A program made the translations under genes and the position numbers. Of a stretch of 11,843 nt of DNA, positions 1 through 7,088 are shown piece by piece. Numbering within the stretch: position 1 is the first letter of the stretch; every line of letters starts with the position of its first letter. This DNA is from JAUUZT01 sp964654015 (GTDB lineage Bacteria; Chloroflexota; Dehalococcoidia; GIF9; AB-539-J10): assembly GCA_964654015.1 (NCBI GenBank), contig CAZZHQ010000074.1, positions 1 through 11,843 of the forward strand, in the 5' to 3' direction. The notes under the pieces are model-generated. The model had not been told where the DNA came from, ran no database searches, and was given only the letters and a program-made list of their open reading frames with translations.

Positions 1-342
1 CAAGAGTTACCTGCCGCTCGCCCGCTAGCGCTGACAGGTTAGTCGGCGCCGCCGGGGCCAGGTCATCGGGCGTGGCGTAGGCCTCGTCTGAGAATCCGCT
101 CTCGTAGGGATTCCCGTCGTAGGCCGTTACCACGTAGTAGTAAGTGATGCCGCCGGTGAGCTCGGTATCGGTATACGCGCTGGTCATCCCGCTGCTGGTG
201 ATATAGGCATAGCCGGAGCCGCTGGTGGTGCTGCGGTAGATGTTATATCCGGCCAGGTCGCTCTCGCCGTTGTCATCCCAGTCAAGAGTTACCTGCCGCT
301 CGCCCGCTAGCGCTGAAAGGTTAGTCGGTGGTGCCGGGGCCA
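1..342 (-). repeat. 282-bp tandem FN3-coding repeat
   Basis: Bases 1-60 recur at 283-342 with only four differences, an offset of 282 bp (94 codons), which is one FN3 module. The equivalent segment near 570-625 is much more diverged. The near-identity of the copies suggests recent duplication or gene conversion. The array continues beyond the window, and such repeats can vary in number and break assemblies. Confidence 0.85.
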
Positions 343-1210
343 TATCGATCGGCATGGCGCTGGCTTCGTTAGAGTTGCCACTCTCGTTGGTGCCCGTATC
401 CACGGCGGTAACCACATAATAATAGGTAACATCGTTGGTCAGCCCAGTATCGGTATACTCACTGATGGTACTATTATCTACCAGGGTAACATAGGGACCG
501 CCGGGGGTGGTGCTGCGGTAGATGTTATAGCTGGCCACATCGGGCTCGAGGTTATCGTCCCAGTCCAGGCTGACCTCTTTTTCACCCGCGGTAGCGGTCA
601 GGTTAGTCGGCGCCGCCGGCGGTATACTATCAGTAACAATCATTACATCATCTACATTGGCATCTTCGGCACCGGCCACTGCCGAAGTGTTAAACCTCAG
701 GCTGAAGCCAGCGATGAAGTACTGAGGGTCAGTTATCACCTCACTGAATTGGCACCAGCTACCGTCAATATAAGAGGAATAAGCCGATAAGTCATGCCAG
801 GTGCCGTAGGTGGTGCCGTTGTATATCTGGACCAGAAAATCACCCGTATCCAGACCCTTTGCCTTGAACCAGAAGGACACGGCAATATTGGTTGATGCCG
901 AGGAGGCGTCTATCTCATCCGAGGTGAGATAACCGGGATTGTTCTTATCACAATAGGCATTGTAGATACCACCATGAGGGGCCGTTGAATCCTGAGTCCA
1001 GGTGGTTACCCCGTTTTCATCCCAGTTGGCGTCCCAGGGTGCACCCTCGAAGCCATCAGCCAGCGTTATTAGACCCCACTGGATACCCAGGGCGTCATCG
1101 GTACTCGCCTCATCGTCAACGAAGAAGCTGTTGGTCACCCCGGTATAGGTTGCCAGGGCCATCGTGGTGACGATAACCAGCAGGATAATCAGCCACTTCC
1201 GTGCTCTCAT
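1..1210 (-). CDS. Secreted FN3-repeat surface protein, C-terminus outside the window
   Basis: Open from an ATG at 1210 to the window edge (403 codons, no stop). Residues 5-21 are a hydrophobic signal segment, followed by SFFVDDEASTDDALG, which mirrors the AYFSDTETSTGNTL region of the two TasA-like neighbours, so it is probably a SipW-cleaved substrate. Residues about 46-195 look like a jelly-roll domain (GFEG...W, SFWFKAKG, DDVMI). FN3 domains follow at about 198-288, 292-382 and from 386 on, each opening with AP-PPTNL and carrying DWDDN, YNIYRST and YYYVVTA. The role is likely an extracellular adhesin or matrix protein. The start overlaps the sipW stop by one base (TGATG), with a GAGGG ribosome site in the sipW tail, which implies translational coupling. 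The domain assignment is firm; the function is inferred. Confidence 0.85.
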   Translation of the reverse strand, partial: MRARKWLIILLVIVTTMALATYTGVTNSFFVDDEASTDDALGIQWGLITLADGFEGAPWDANWDENGVTTWTQDSTAPHGGIYNAYCDKNNPGYLTSDEIDASSASTNIAVSFWFKAKGLDTGDFLVQIYNGTTYGTWHDLSAYSSYIDGSWCQFSEVITDPQYFIAGFSLRFNTSAVAGAEDANVDDVMIVTDSIPPAAPTNLTATAGEKEVSLDWDDNLEPDVASYNIYRSTTPGGPYVTLVDNSTISEYTDTGLTNDVTYYYVVTAVDTGTNESGNSNEASAMPIDMAPAPPTNLSALAGERQVTLDWDDNGESDLAGYNIYRSTTSGSGYAYITSSGMTSAYTDTELTGGITYYYVVTAYDGNPYESGFSDEAYATPDDLAPAAPTNLSALAGERQVTL

Positions 1211-1734
1211 CAGTTAACCACCCTCTGCGGTTCCCGCTGCATATTTCTGGCAATCGTGCGCCATAAAGTAATGATATATAAGGCAATGATTATTGAGCCG
1301 GGTATAACCACGGCGAGGAGAAAGCCGAATGGAGTTTTGATAAACTCGGTAAAGTAGCCCCAGTAAGGAACATGAAGAATGACCTTCCCCACCAGGTTCC
1401 GGGCGGGTACGGTGAACGGGTCCGGGTCTTCATTGGCATCCCCCTGGGTCTCAAAGTAGAGGGAAGAGCTCTGCCCGATGCCGATAACACGATGGGTTAC
1501 CATTTTCTCATCGGCTGTGTTGGAACGAAAAGTAATGATGTCTCCCACCCCTATTTCCTCCACATCCACAGCCTGGGTTACCACCAGCGAGCCAGTTACT
1601 ACCTCGGGCTCCATGCTGCCGGAGAGGACAGCGTCCACCCGCCAGCCGATATGCGGCCCCACATAGATAAATACCGCTACTATCATCAGCAGTATTACTA
1701 TCGCCAGACCCAGATATTCAGCTATTTTCTTCAT
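1210..1734 (-). CDS. sipW: SipW-type signal peptidase I (second in the cluster)
   Basis: A 174-residue membrane protease of the SipW/ER-type signal peptidase I family, which removes signal peptides of TasA/CalY-like exported proteins at the outer face of the membrane. TM1 is at about residues 8-26. The catalytic serine is S40 in SGSMEP. H81 in VTHR takes the place of the lysine of bacterial-type enzymes, giving the Ser-His pair typical of SipW. The GDANEDPDP motif is at 98-106 and a C-terminal TM spans about 136-158. It starts 10 bases after the upstream TasA-like gene and its stop touches the start of the FN3 gene, so it sits between its likely substrates. It is a diverged paralogue of the peptidase at 3187-3678. 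Confidence 0.93.
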   Translation of the reverse strand: MKKIAEYLGLAIVILLMIVAVFIYVGPHIGWRVDAVLSGSMEPEVVTGSLVVTQAVDVEEIGVGDIITFRSNTADEKMVTHRVIGIGQSSSLYFETQGDANEDPDPFTVPARNLVGKVILHVPYWGYFTEFIKTPFGFLLAVVIPGSIIIALYIITLWRTIARNMQREPQRVVN

Positions 1735-1744
1735 CTCAAATCTC

Positions 1745-2323
1745 TCACTGGTTCAGGGTAAAGGTCATGGTTACGGTAATGCCGTCAGCCTGAAAGCTGT
1801 TACCCGTCTTGGGTCTGAGCTGAACGGCGATTTCAAAGTCCTTGGTGCTTGAGGCATCTATACCGCTCTGACCAGACAGGTCATCGTTCTTCAGGTCGTA
1901 GATATCCTTGTAGCCGTTGGTATTAATATCGGCAACACTGCCCAGTATGCTTACGCTGGGGTTACCGTAGTTCAGCGTGGTTACCTCAATCATAGCCGCC
2001 GTAGCATCGGCACCCTCATTGTTCGGGTTAGGGCTGCCGTCGCTCTCAATATAAGAAAACGCCAGGTCCAGGGTTGCCCCCGCGACACTGCCGGAATTTT
2101 TCAGGGTTATAGTTTCCGGGCCTACTGTATCGCCCGGTGCCATATTGGTGGCTTCTAGGGTTTTCGTTACTCCATCGTAATCACCCGTTTTCAAGTCCAG
2201 GGTTCCGGCAGCAAGTGTGTTGCCGGTAGAGGTTTCAACGTCGCTGAAGTAGGCCCAGGTGCCGATGCCAGCCATGCCCATAAATAAAACAAGAGCTATG
2301 GCTAAGCCCAGTATCTTCTTCAT
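1745..2323 (-). CDS. TasA/CalY-like secreted fibre protein (second copy)
   Basis: A 192-residue secreted protein. The N-terminus MKKILGLAIALVLFMGMAG is a signal segment, followed by TWAYFSDVETSTGNTLAAGT, the hallmark of SipW-cognate TasA/camelysin-type proteins. The mature part has the beta-rich pattern MAPGDTV..ETITLKNSGSVAG and ends in VTMTFTLNQ. TasA homologues polymerise into extracellular fibres of the biofilm matrix; that role here is inferred from family. I chose the ATG at 2323 rather than the GTG two codons upstream because AAAGGAGG lies six bases before this ATG and would overlap the GTG. The next gene is a SipW-type peptidase, 10 bases on. Whether it is a fibre subunit or an anchor/cap protein cannot be told. 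Confidence 0.88.
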   Translation of the reverse strand: MKKILGLAIALVLFMGMAGIGTWAYFSDVETSTGNTLAAGTLDLKTGDYDGVTKTLEATNMAPGDTVGPETITLKNSGSVAGATLDLAFSYIESDGSPNPNNEGADATAAMIEVTTLNYGNPSVSILGSVADINTNGYKDIYDLKNDDLSGQSGIDASSTKDFEIAVQLRPKTGNSFQADGITVTMTFTLNQ

Positions 2324-2349
2324 CGGCACCCTCCTTTACTTCAGATTTT

Positions 2350-2393
2350 CCCGGTCTGCCGGGGGCTGAGACCTTTTCTACTCCTCAGCCCCC
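2350..2393 (-). promoter_or_regulatory. Overlapping hairpins between the two TasA-like genes
   Basis: A perfect 10-bp stem (2361-2370 with 2384-2393, 13-nt loop) overlaps a second, mutually exclusive 5-bp hairpin (2350-2354 with 2359-2363, 4-nt loop). In the minus-strand mRNA neither is followed by a U-run, so this is not a standard intrinsic terminator. A processing or mRNA-stability element that sets different levels of the two TasA-like proteins is the simplest reading. Confidence 0.5.
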
Positions 2394-2433
2394 TTTACTC
2401 CAGTCTCAATGTACTGTTCTCTTCTCGTACTTC

Positions 2434-3084
2434 TTATGGTGTCTGGTTCAGGTTAAAGGTGATATCAAAGGTGCACGAATCGCTCATAATGCGGTTACCG
2501 ACGAGTGTGTCAATAGAGGCATCAAAGTAGACGTTAATTGAAGCACCATTATTTAGGTCTATCTTACCGCTGGTGGGGAAAGTAGCGGGCATGCTATCAA
2601 GAACCCCGCTATATATAACCTCACCTTCACCGATATCCATGTAGCCATTCATGGCACCAGCATCTGCCCATACAGTCGCGTCACTGGTAGTACTACCATC
2701 TAAATCAACCCAGAATTCCACGTCTAGATTAGCACCAAGGTCACCGCCAGGTGTGTTGCCTGCGTCATCGCTCTCGGGCTCTTCATCGGTTTCGTCGGCG
2801 TTAGCAATGGCTCCAATAGTGATCGTTAGATCGCCATCGACGGTTCCACTGTTTGTCAGCGTCCAACTATCGGCACCTCCCGAGATCCAGCCGGGAGCCA
2901 TACCATCACTGGCATCGTATGACATCACATATATAGTGCCCTCATCAGGTGTCAGGTCCAGCGTTCCAGCGGTAAGAGTATTACCAGTTGAGGTCTCGGT
3001 ATCGCTGAAGTAGGCCCAGGTGCCGCCGCCGACCAGTCCCATGACCAGTAAAGCGGCTACGGTTAAACCAAGTATCTTTTTCAT
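2434..3084 (-). CDS. TasA/CalY-like secreted fibre protein (first copy)
   Basis: A 216-residue secreted protein, paralogue of the product of 1745-2323. It has a signal segment MKKILGLTVAALLVMGLVGG and then TWAYFSDTETSTGNTLTAGT. The mature region is beta-rich and strongly acidic (TNSGTVDGDLTITIGAI, then an Asp/Glu-rich stretch) and ends in FDITFNLNQTP, close to the end of the other copy. The ATG at 3084 was preferred because it gives the canonical MKKIL start, with AAAGGAG 11 bases upstream. An in-frame ATG at 3126 would add 14 residues and has only a weak AAGGA. DNA encoding the signal region is nearly identical between the paralogues (about 24 identical bases around 2251 and 3001). The gene lies 102 bases after a SipW-type peptidase, its likely processing enzyme. 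Confidence 0.88.
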   Translation of the reverse strand: MKKILGLTVAALLVMGLVGGGTWAYFSDTETSTGNTLTAGTLDLTPDEGTIYVMSYDASDGMAPGWISGGADSWTLTNSGTVDGDLTITIGAIANADETDEEPESDDAGNTPGGDLGANLDVEFWVDLDGSTTSDATVWADAGAMNGYMDIGEGEVIYSGVLDSMPATFPTSGKIDLNNGASINVYFDASIDTLVGNRIMSDSCTFDITFNLNQTP

Positions 3085-3160
3085 CTGTCTGTTTTCTCCT
3101 TTCTTAATTATTTGTTCTGGTTCCATTTTCCTTGTGTATTACGTTCTATTTTTAAAATAA

Positions 3161-3173
3161 CCACCTCCCTTTT
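3161..3173 (-). promoter_or_regulatory. Orphan Shine-Dalgarno-like sequence
   Basis: The minus strand reads AAAAGGGAGGTGG just after the first sipW stop. It is a near-perfect anti-16S match, but no usable gene starts within the normal distance: the only nearby GTG lies inside the motif and gives 18 codons. It may be a ribosome-binding stabiliser of the downstream mRNA or the relic of a lost leader peptide. Confidence 0.3.
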
Positions 3174-3186
3174 CTAATCGTTGATG

Positions 3187-3678
3187 TTAAGCACGGCTAA
3201 ATGCTTCCTTGACTATATCTTTAGCCAGCCAGGCAATAAGTAATGCTGCCGGAATAATAATCGCCAGGAACCAGCCGAGTTTGGTTTGAATAAAGCTGGT
3301 TAAGTACCCCACATAGGGAATCTTGAACAGGTACATGCCTGTGACGCTGGATATTTGTACCGACCATGGGTCAGGGTCCTCGACAGCGTCTCCCTTTGTT
3401 ACCAGTGTGGTGCCGTCAATTGACTGTACCCGGTGGGTTATTAGTTCATTACTTTTCTGGTAGGTTACGATTGTTCCCGGTTCTATCTCTCCGTTAATAA
3501 AACCACCCACAGGCCCGGTGATAATTAAATCACCCATGTTGACAGCCGGTTTCATACTCTCACTTCTAACTATGTACATATTGTAGCTCGGTGAAAAAAA
3601 CAAAAAGGCTAAACCAGCGACAGACAGAATCAACGCGGAGGTTAAAAACCAACTGGCGACTTTTATTGTCTTAGACAC
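3187..3678 (-). CDS. sipW: SipW-type signal peptidase I (first in the cluster)
   Basis: A 163-residue membrane protease, predicted first gene of the fibre cluster. TM1 is at about residues 9-28, the catalytic S41 lies in SESMKP, and H82 in ITHR is the base expected of SipW-type (Ser-His) enzymes. GDAVEDPDP is at 96-104 and a C-terminal TM spans about 135-153. The start is a GTG, with AGGTAGGTG upstream; no in-frame ATG suits, and the TM1 position supports this start. It resembles the peptidase at 1210-1734 in layout and motifs but is clearly diverged, so the two may have divided the substrates between them. Boxes at 3801-3838 probably control it. Confidence 0.92.
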   Translation of the reverse strand: MSKTIKVASWFLTSALILSVAGLAFLFFSPSYNMYIVRSESMKPAVNMGDLIITGPVGGFINGEIEPGTIVTYQKSNELITHRVQSIDGTTLVTKGDAVEDPDPWSVQISSVTGMYLFKIPYVGYLTSFIQTKLGWFLAIIIPAALLIAWLAKDIVKEAFSRA

Positions 3679-3725
3679 TTATTCAACACCTACCTTCATT
3701 TTCTCTTCTTTTTCTTTTCGAAATT

Positions 3726-3739
3726 ATGACTTTAGTCAT
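3726..3739. promoter_or_regulatory. 14-bp palindrome in the leader of the fibre operon
   Basis: ATGACT-TT-AGTCAT, perfect 6-bp arms, sits 48 bases before the GTG start of the first sipW. It could be a repressor site or a small leader hairpin. No known operator was recognised. Confidence 0.3.
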
Positions 3740-3776
3740 CGTTTCATAAGTAAGCATACATGGGTGCAATGAAAAA

Positions 3777-3838
3777 TTTGTAAAAGCCAAGCCCAAAATA
3801 TTAAAAAAATATTACAGTGGGGTTACAAAATCATTACA
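3777..3838 (-). promoter_or_regulatory. Tandem 11-bp TTACA boxes, probable response-regulator site and promoter
   Basis: TTACA occurs at 3812, 3823 and 3834, with a degenerate TTAAA at 3801: four boxes at exactly 11-bp spacing, read as TGTAA-N6 repeats on the minus strand. Direct repeats one helical turn apart are the standard target of OmpR/PhoB-family dimers, and Gram-positive PhoP boxes (TTAACA-like) are very similar. A possible -10 (TACAAA, 3782-3777 on the minus strand) follows 18 bases past the last box, and there is no good -35, as expected of an activated promoter. It points at the first sipW. The repeats are seen; the regulator and -10 are inferred. Confidence 0.6.
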
Positions 3839-3840
3839 GT

Positions 3841-4003
3841 TTCAGTAATTGAGCAATGAGATGGGGTCGTGCTACTCGGTGATATTTGCAAGATCACCTT
3901 CTCATAGCCAAGGTTCTTGTATATTTCCGTTTACTTGCGACTCTCACTCCTAATCCATAACACTAAGAGAAAGTGATTAAGGGGTGGGGTTAATAAGGAA
4001 AAA
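3841..4003. other. Intergenic stretch upstream of the fibre operon
   Basis: Together with the leader at 3679-3800 and the boxes, this is part of a gap of almost 500 bases between the fibre cluster and the kinase operon. It contains a 6-bp inverted repeat (GGTGAT 3878-3883, ATCACC 3893-3898) without a following T-run. No convincing terminator for the kinase operon was found. Confidence 0.5.
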
Positions 4004-4156
4004 ATTGGGCTAAAAGAGAACAGAACTGAAAAAGAAAATGCTATCGGTTTATTGCAGAGGACTGTTATCCCTATCGCATGTGGCTTATTTTTAGCAGTAG
4101 TAGCTTCAGTTACTCAGGAACTTATGCAGCTATGGCCTGGCTCGGAACCATTTTAA
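4004..4156 (+). CDS. Possible small membrane protein without a canonical start
   Basis: The frame is open from 3977 to a TAA at 4154-4156. Its last 50 codons read like a real small protein: charged N-terminus (KENRTEKEN), then a single hydrophobic segment TVIPIACGLFLAVVASV and a polar end. No ATG, GTG or TTG lies at its beginning; an ATT at 4004 follows AAGGA. One extra base in the A6 run at 3999-4004 would connect it to a GTG at 3984. It ends six bases before the convergent response-regulator stop. It may be a decayed gene, a sequencing slip or chance. Confidence 0.28.
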   Translation: MGLKENRTEKENAIGLLQRTVIPIACGLFLAVVASVTQELMQLWPGSEPF

Positions 4157-4162
4157 ATGAAG

Positions 4163-4843
4163 TCAGTCTTCTACTAAGGAGTATCCTGTGCCAGGTCTGG
4201 TTCGGAGAATATGCGGCTGGTCAGGATCATCTTCAATTTTTTGTCTCAGGCGCCGGATATAAACTCTAAGGCTAGCTACATAATCTGGATAATTCTCGCC
4301 CCAAACCGCTTCAGCAAGGTTGGAGTGTGTTATCACTTGCCCCTTATTCTTCATAAGGTGCTGGAGGATAGAAGCTTCAGTTGGCGTTAAGTTTGTCTCC
4401 GTTTCGCCTTTGAATAGTTGCCTGGTATCAGGGAGTAGACGCAATTGCCCACAAACTAAGGAGCTTTGACTAGAGGCTGGACTGCTTCTACGAGTTAGAG
4501 CCTGGATGCGCGATAGAAGCTCGAGCTGCCGGAAAGGTTTTATCATATAATCGTCGGCTCCCAATTCCAGTCCTTTGACAATATCAGACTCTTCCGCCCT
4601 CACAGTCAGGATGAGAATCGGAACCTCCGAGAAAAGGCGAATCTGCCGTAAAGCATCGAAGCCGTTAATGTCAGGAAGCCCTATGTCCAGGATGACAACG
4701 TCAGGATTTTCACTTTCCACCATCTCCACTCCCTTCTCACCTAGAGGAGTCGAGATAAACATAACCTCAGGCCAGCGTATTTTAAAGGCAAGGCCAATAA
4801 CGTCTACAATTTCCCGATCGTCTTCAATAATCAAAACTTTCAT
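4163..4843 (-). CDS. OmpR-family response regulator
   Basis: A 226-residue cytoplasmic DNA-binding regulator. The receiver domain (about 1-118) has the acidic pocket E7/D8/D9, phospho-acceptor D53 in VVILDIGLPD, T80 and K102 (IKPF). The winged-helix effector (about 128-224) has the usual LTPTEASILQHL, VYIRRLRQKIE and GTGYSL elements and is most like the KdpE/PhoB type. It starts four bases after the kinase stop, so the pair is translationally coupled and surely cognate. Its class matches the 11-bp TTACA repeats about 330 bases beyond its end, making it the prime candidate to control the SipW/TasA cluster (inference). Confidence 0.95.
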   Translation of the reverse strand: MKVLIIEDDREIVDVIGLAFKIRWPEVMFISTPLGEKGVEMVESENPDVVILDIGLPDINGFDALRQIRLFSEVPILILTVRAEESDIVKGLELGADDYMIKPFRQLELLSRIQALTRRSSPASSQSSLVCGQLRLLPDTRQLFKGETETNLTPTEASILQHLMKNKGQVITHSNLAEAVWGENYPDYVASLRVYIRRLRQKIEDDPDQPHILRTRPGTGYSLVED

Positions 4844-4847
4844 CGTT

Positions 4848-6668
4848 TCAGCCTGCTCCAGATTCTTCGGTAATCTCTTGTTCGGATTCTATGGGTATAG
4901 AAAAGCCGAATGTACTACCATGGCCCCTTCTGCTTTTCACCCATATTTTACCACCGTGAAGTTCTACAAATCTTTTAGAAAGAGCTAACCCTAATCCTAG
5001 CCCACTGAAACGCTCCCTGTCTCCTGGCAATCGGTGATAAGGATCGAACAGCCGATCCTGCTGCTCTTTGGTTAAACCATGACCTGTGTCCTGGACCTCT
5101 ATGACCACATTGGCCTCATCTACTCTACCCCTCACCGTGATTGTACCTCCATCGGGGGTAAATTTTAAAGCGTTGTTCAGGATATTTTGTACGACTTGTG
5201 TGAAACGGTCTGCGTCAACACTTATTGTGGGCAGAGAACGAGACAATTCTAAGGTTAGATGTTGTTCCTTATCCCGAGCTAATGGCATCGCATCGTTTAC
5301 TATATCTTTCATTTTTTGTTTGACATCCATTGGTATACGGTTCAGCTCCAGTGTACCTATCTCACTCCTTGCCAGGTCAAGAAGTTCATCGATCCTCCTA
5401 TTCAGATTTAGTCCACCCCGATGAATAATCTGTGCCAAGTTCAAAATGTTTTTTCCTTGGCTTTCTTCGAGCAGCAACTCGCTTGCAGCCAGCACTGGAG
5501 TAACCGGGGTCTTTAGCTCGTGAACCAGTGCTCTCGTAAATTCAACTCTTCGCCTCATCTCGGTTTCAACTTCCTGCCTCAACCCCTTTTCTTGTTCGTA
5601 TCGTTTTTGCAGCTCCGATGCAGATTCTTCCAATGCCGCTAGCATACCATTAATTGTCCCGGTAACAGTTGCCAGTTCATCCGATCCCTCCATTGGTAGA
5701 CGCGTTGATAGTTTTTGAATCTTAGCAATACCTTCGACGCCCTTTATTAGTCTAGTTAATCGGCCGAAGACATTCCTCTGCAGTATTAGGAAGAATACAC
5801 CTGCACAGAAAACACTAATTACTAAAACCACCAATGTATAAGAAGCAATATTAGTCTGGCCTTGTTGGTAGATATCTCTTGGCGTATCTATCCGCATTAC
5901 GAGGGCAGGATCTCCATAGATATCTTCTATCAGTGTGTATGAAGCGATATACTGTTGGCTAAGTTGTTGTATGAAAACATGTTTCCCTGCCAACAATGGT
6001 TCTAAGGCTTCGGTGAAATCAGGGTATATATGTATATCACGAAGGGGGCGGATAGATATATTAAGAAGCGTTAGTTGGGCCAAGCAATCCATTTCTATAG
6101 AATCAAGGTAGCGACCGAAAATGACTGTGCCGCGGGCTGGCCCCATATCCTGACTTGTCAGAATAGGCTGTGAGGCAATAATCATCGGGCCTTCCTCTAG
6201 AAGGATAATCCCTGATCTACTGCCCTCCGTTCCTGATTGCTCCAGGAGCGGAAGGTTGTCAGAAAGGTATCTCTCCACGCCTGGCGATATCGGTATTTCC
6301 GTTTCAGTATTCAGGTCAACAGCTTTACTGAAAACAGTCTGGCCGGAGGAATTGATAAATAACATTAAGTTAAGCCGCAGGGAGAGAAAGGTCCCAATAA
6401 CAAGATTCGATTGTACATACTCCTCGTCACCGGTCTCAATGAATGCATAAGTGTCGTCCCACGACGACCAGTCCAATGTCTGGGTCTCCAGATCCGAGAT
6501 AGTATAATGGAAAGCACTGAGGACTCGTTCTACATTCTTATTAGCCTCATTTTCTTCGATTACCTCGAGGTCTTTGAGCAATGTAAATCGTGAAGCGACA
6601 TACACGAATGACACCAGGCAGACTATTGTGATGCCTATCATTAGTAGAACTTTATTACGTAGCGTCAT
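4848..6668 (-). CDS. CHASE4-HAMP sensor histidine kinase
   Basis: A 606-residue membrane kinase. TM1 is at about 8-27. An extracellular domain at about 35-270 contains LDWSSWDDTYAFIETGD, typical of CHASE4. TM2 is at about 275-297 and HAMP at about 298-350, with a coiled-coil linker to 372. HisKA has H383 in VHELKTP. The HATPase has its N box at about 491-499 (QNILNNA), DTGHGL at 527-532 and GLGLGL near 556-561. It autophosphorylates and should transfer to D53 of the regulator encoded four bases downstream. The CHASE4 ligand is unknown. The ATG at 6668 has AAGGA 11 bases upstream. A weak promoter (TTGGTG-16-TATATT on the minus strand near 6718-6745) is possible. Confidence 0.95.
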   Translation of the reverse strand: MTLRNKVLLMIGITIVCLVSFVYVASRFTLLKDLEVIEENEANKNVERVLSAFHYTISDLETQTLDWSSWDDTYAFIETGDEEYVQSNLVIGTFLSLRLNLMLFINSSGQTVFSKAVDLNTETEIPISPGVERYLSDNLPLLEQSGTEGSRSGIILLEEGPMIIASQPILTSQDMGPARGTVIFGRYLDSIEMDCLAQLTLLNISIRPLRDIHIYPDFTEALEPLLAGKHVFIQQLSQQYIASYTLIEDIYGDPALVMRIDTPRDIYQQGQTNIASYTLVVLVISVFCAGVFFLILQRNVFGRLTRLIKGVEGIAKIQKLSTRLPMEGSDELATVTGTINGMLAALEESASELQKRYEQEKGLRQEVETEMRRRVEFTRALVHELKTPVTPVLAASELLLEESQGKNILNLAQIIHRGGLNLNRRIDELLDLARSEIGTLELNRIPMDVKQKMKDIVNDAMPLARDKEQHLTLELSRSLPTISVDADRFTQVVQNILNNALKFTPDGGTITVRGRVDEANVVIEVQDTGHGLTKEQQDRLFDPYHRLPGDRERFSGLGLGLALSKRFVELHGGKIWVKSRRGHGSTFGFSIPIESEQEITEESGAG

Positions 6669-7021
6669 ATCTAAATCAATCCTTACCCAATTGTAACACT
6701 AGGCGCTTTAATCATCAATATAAGTAAATATATCAACTCACCAACTAGCTTTGACCGCTGTTGCTCTATTCAATAAAATATTACATGCTTCCCTTCTATT
6801 TCTACCCTTGATAAATCTATTGAGTAACAGTAATATCCAGTACCAATATGTAGGATACCACTAAAATGTGATATAGCGGTCAGGGAACAGCAAAATTATG
6901 AATAGTGTCCGGAAGTGCTGCGCAATATAGAGATAGCTTCGCTTTCGGGAGAAAACTGACTAGTTGACACAGTGAGGGCATTTCCATAAGTGAACGCTCG
7001 TTTGATATAATTGGAAAGAGC
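6669..7021. other. Divergent intergenic region between the two signalling operons
   Basis: AT-rich spacer holding the promoters of the kinase operon (minus) and the second regulator (plus). It contains an 8-bp inverted repeat TGACCGCT (6752-6759) / AGCGGTCA (6875-6882). No 11-bp TTACA array like that at 3801-3838 is visible here, and no gene was found. Confidence 0.5.
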
Positions 7022-7049
7022 TTGCACTTTGTACTTAACATGCTACAAT
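7022..7049 (+). promoter_or_regulatory. Sigma-70 promoter of the second response regulator
   Basis: TTGCAC (7022-7027), 16-bp spacer, TACAAT (7044-7049), with an extended -10 TGC directly before it. Transcription should start near 7056, leaving a short leader with GAGGAGG at 7069-7075 before the ATG at 7089. Confidence 0.75.
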
Positions 7050-7088
7050 ATAGCTCAAGGACAGCTACGAGGAGGATCTGGCCCGGTA

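Noticed and set aside
985..1170. Plus-strand frame of 61 codons
   Set aside because: It is the shadow of the FN3-protein gene, which is open without a stop on the minus strand with clear domains.
2324..2329. GTG start two codons before the chosen TasA-like start
   Set aside because: The Shine-Dalgarno would directly abut it; the ATG at 2323 has ideal spacing and gives the standard MKKIL signal start.
7011..7088. N-terminal extension of the second regulator from a TTG
   Set aside because: It lies upstream of and across the predicted promoter, and the added residues are not part of a receiver domain.
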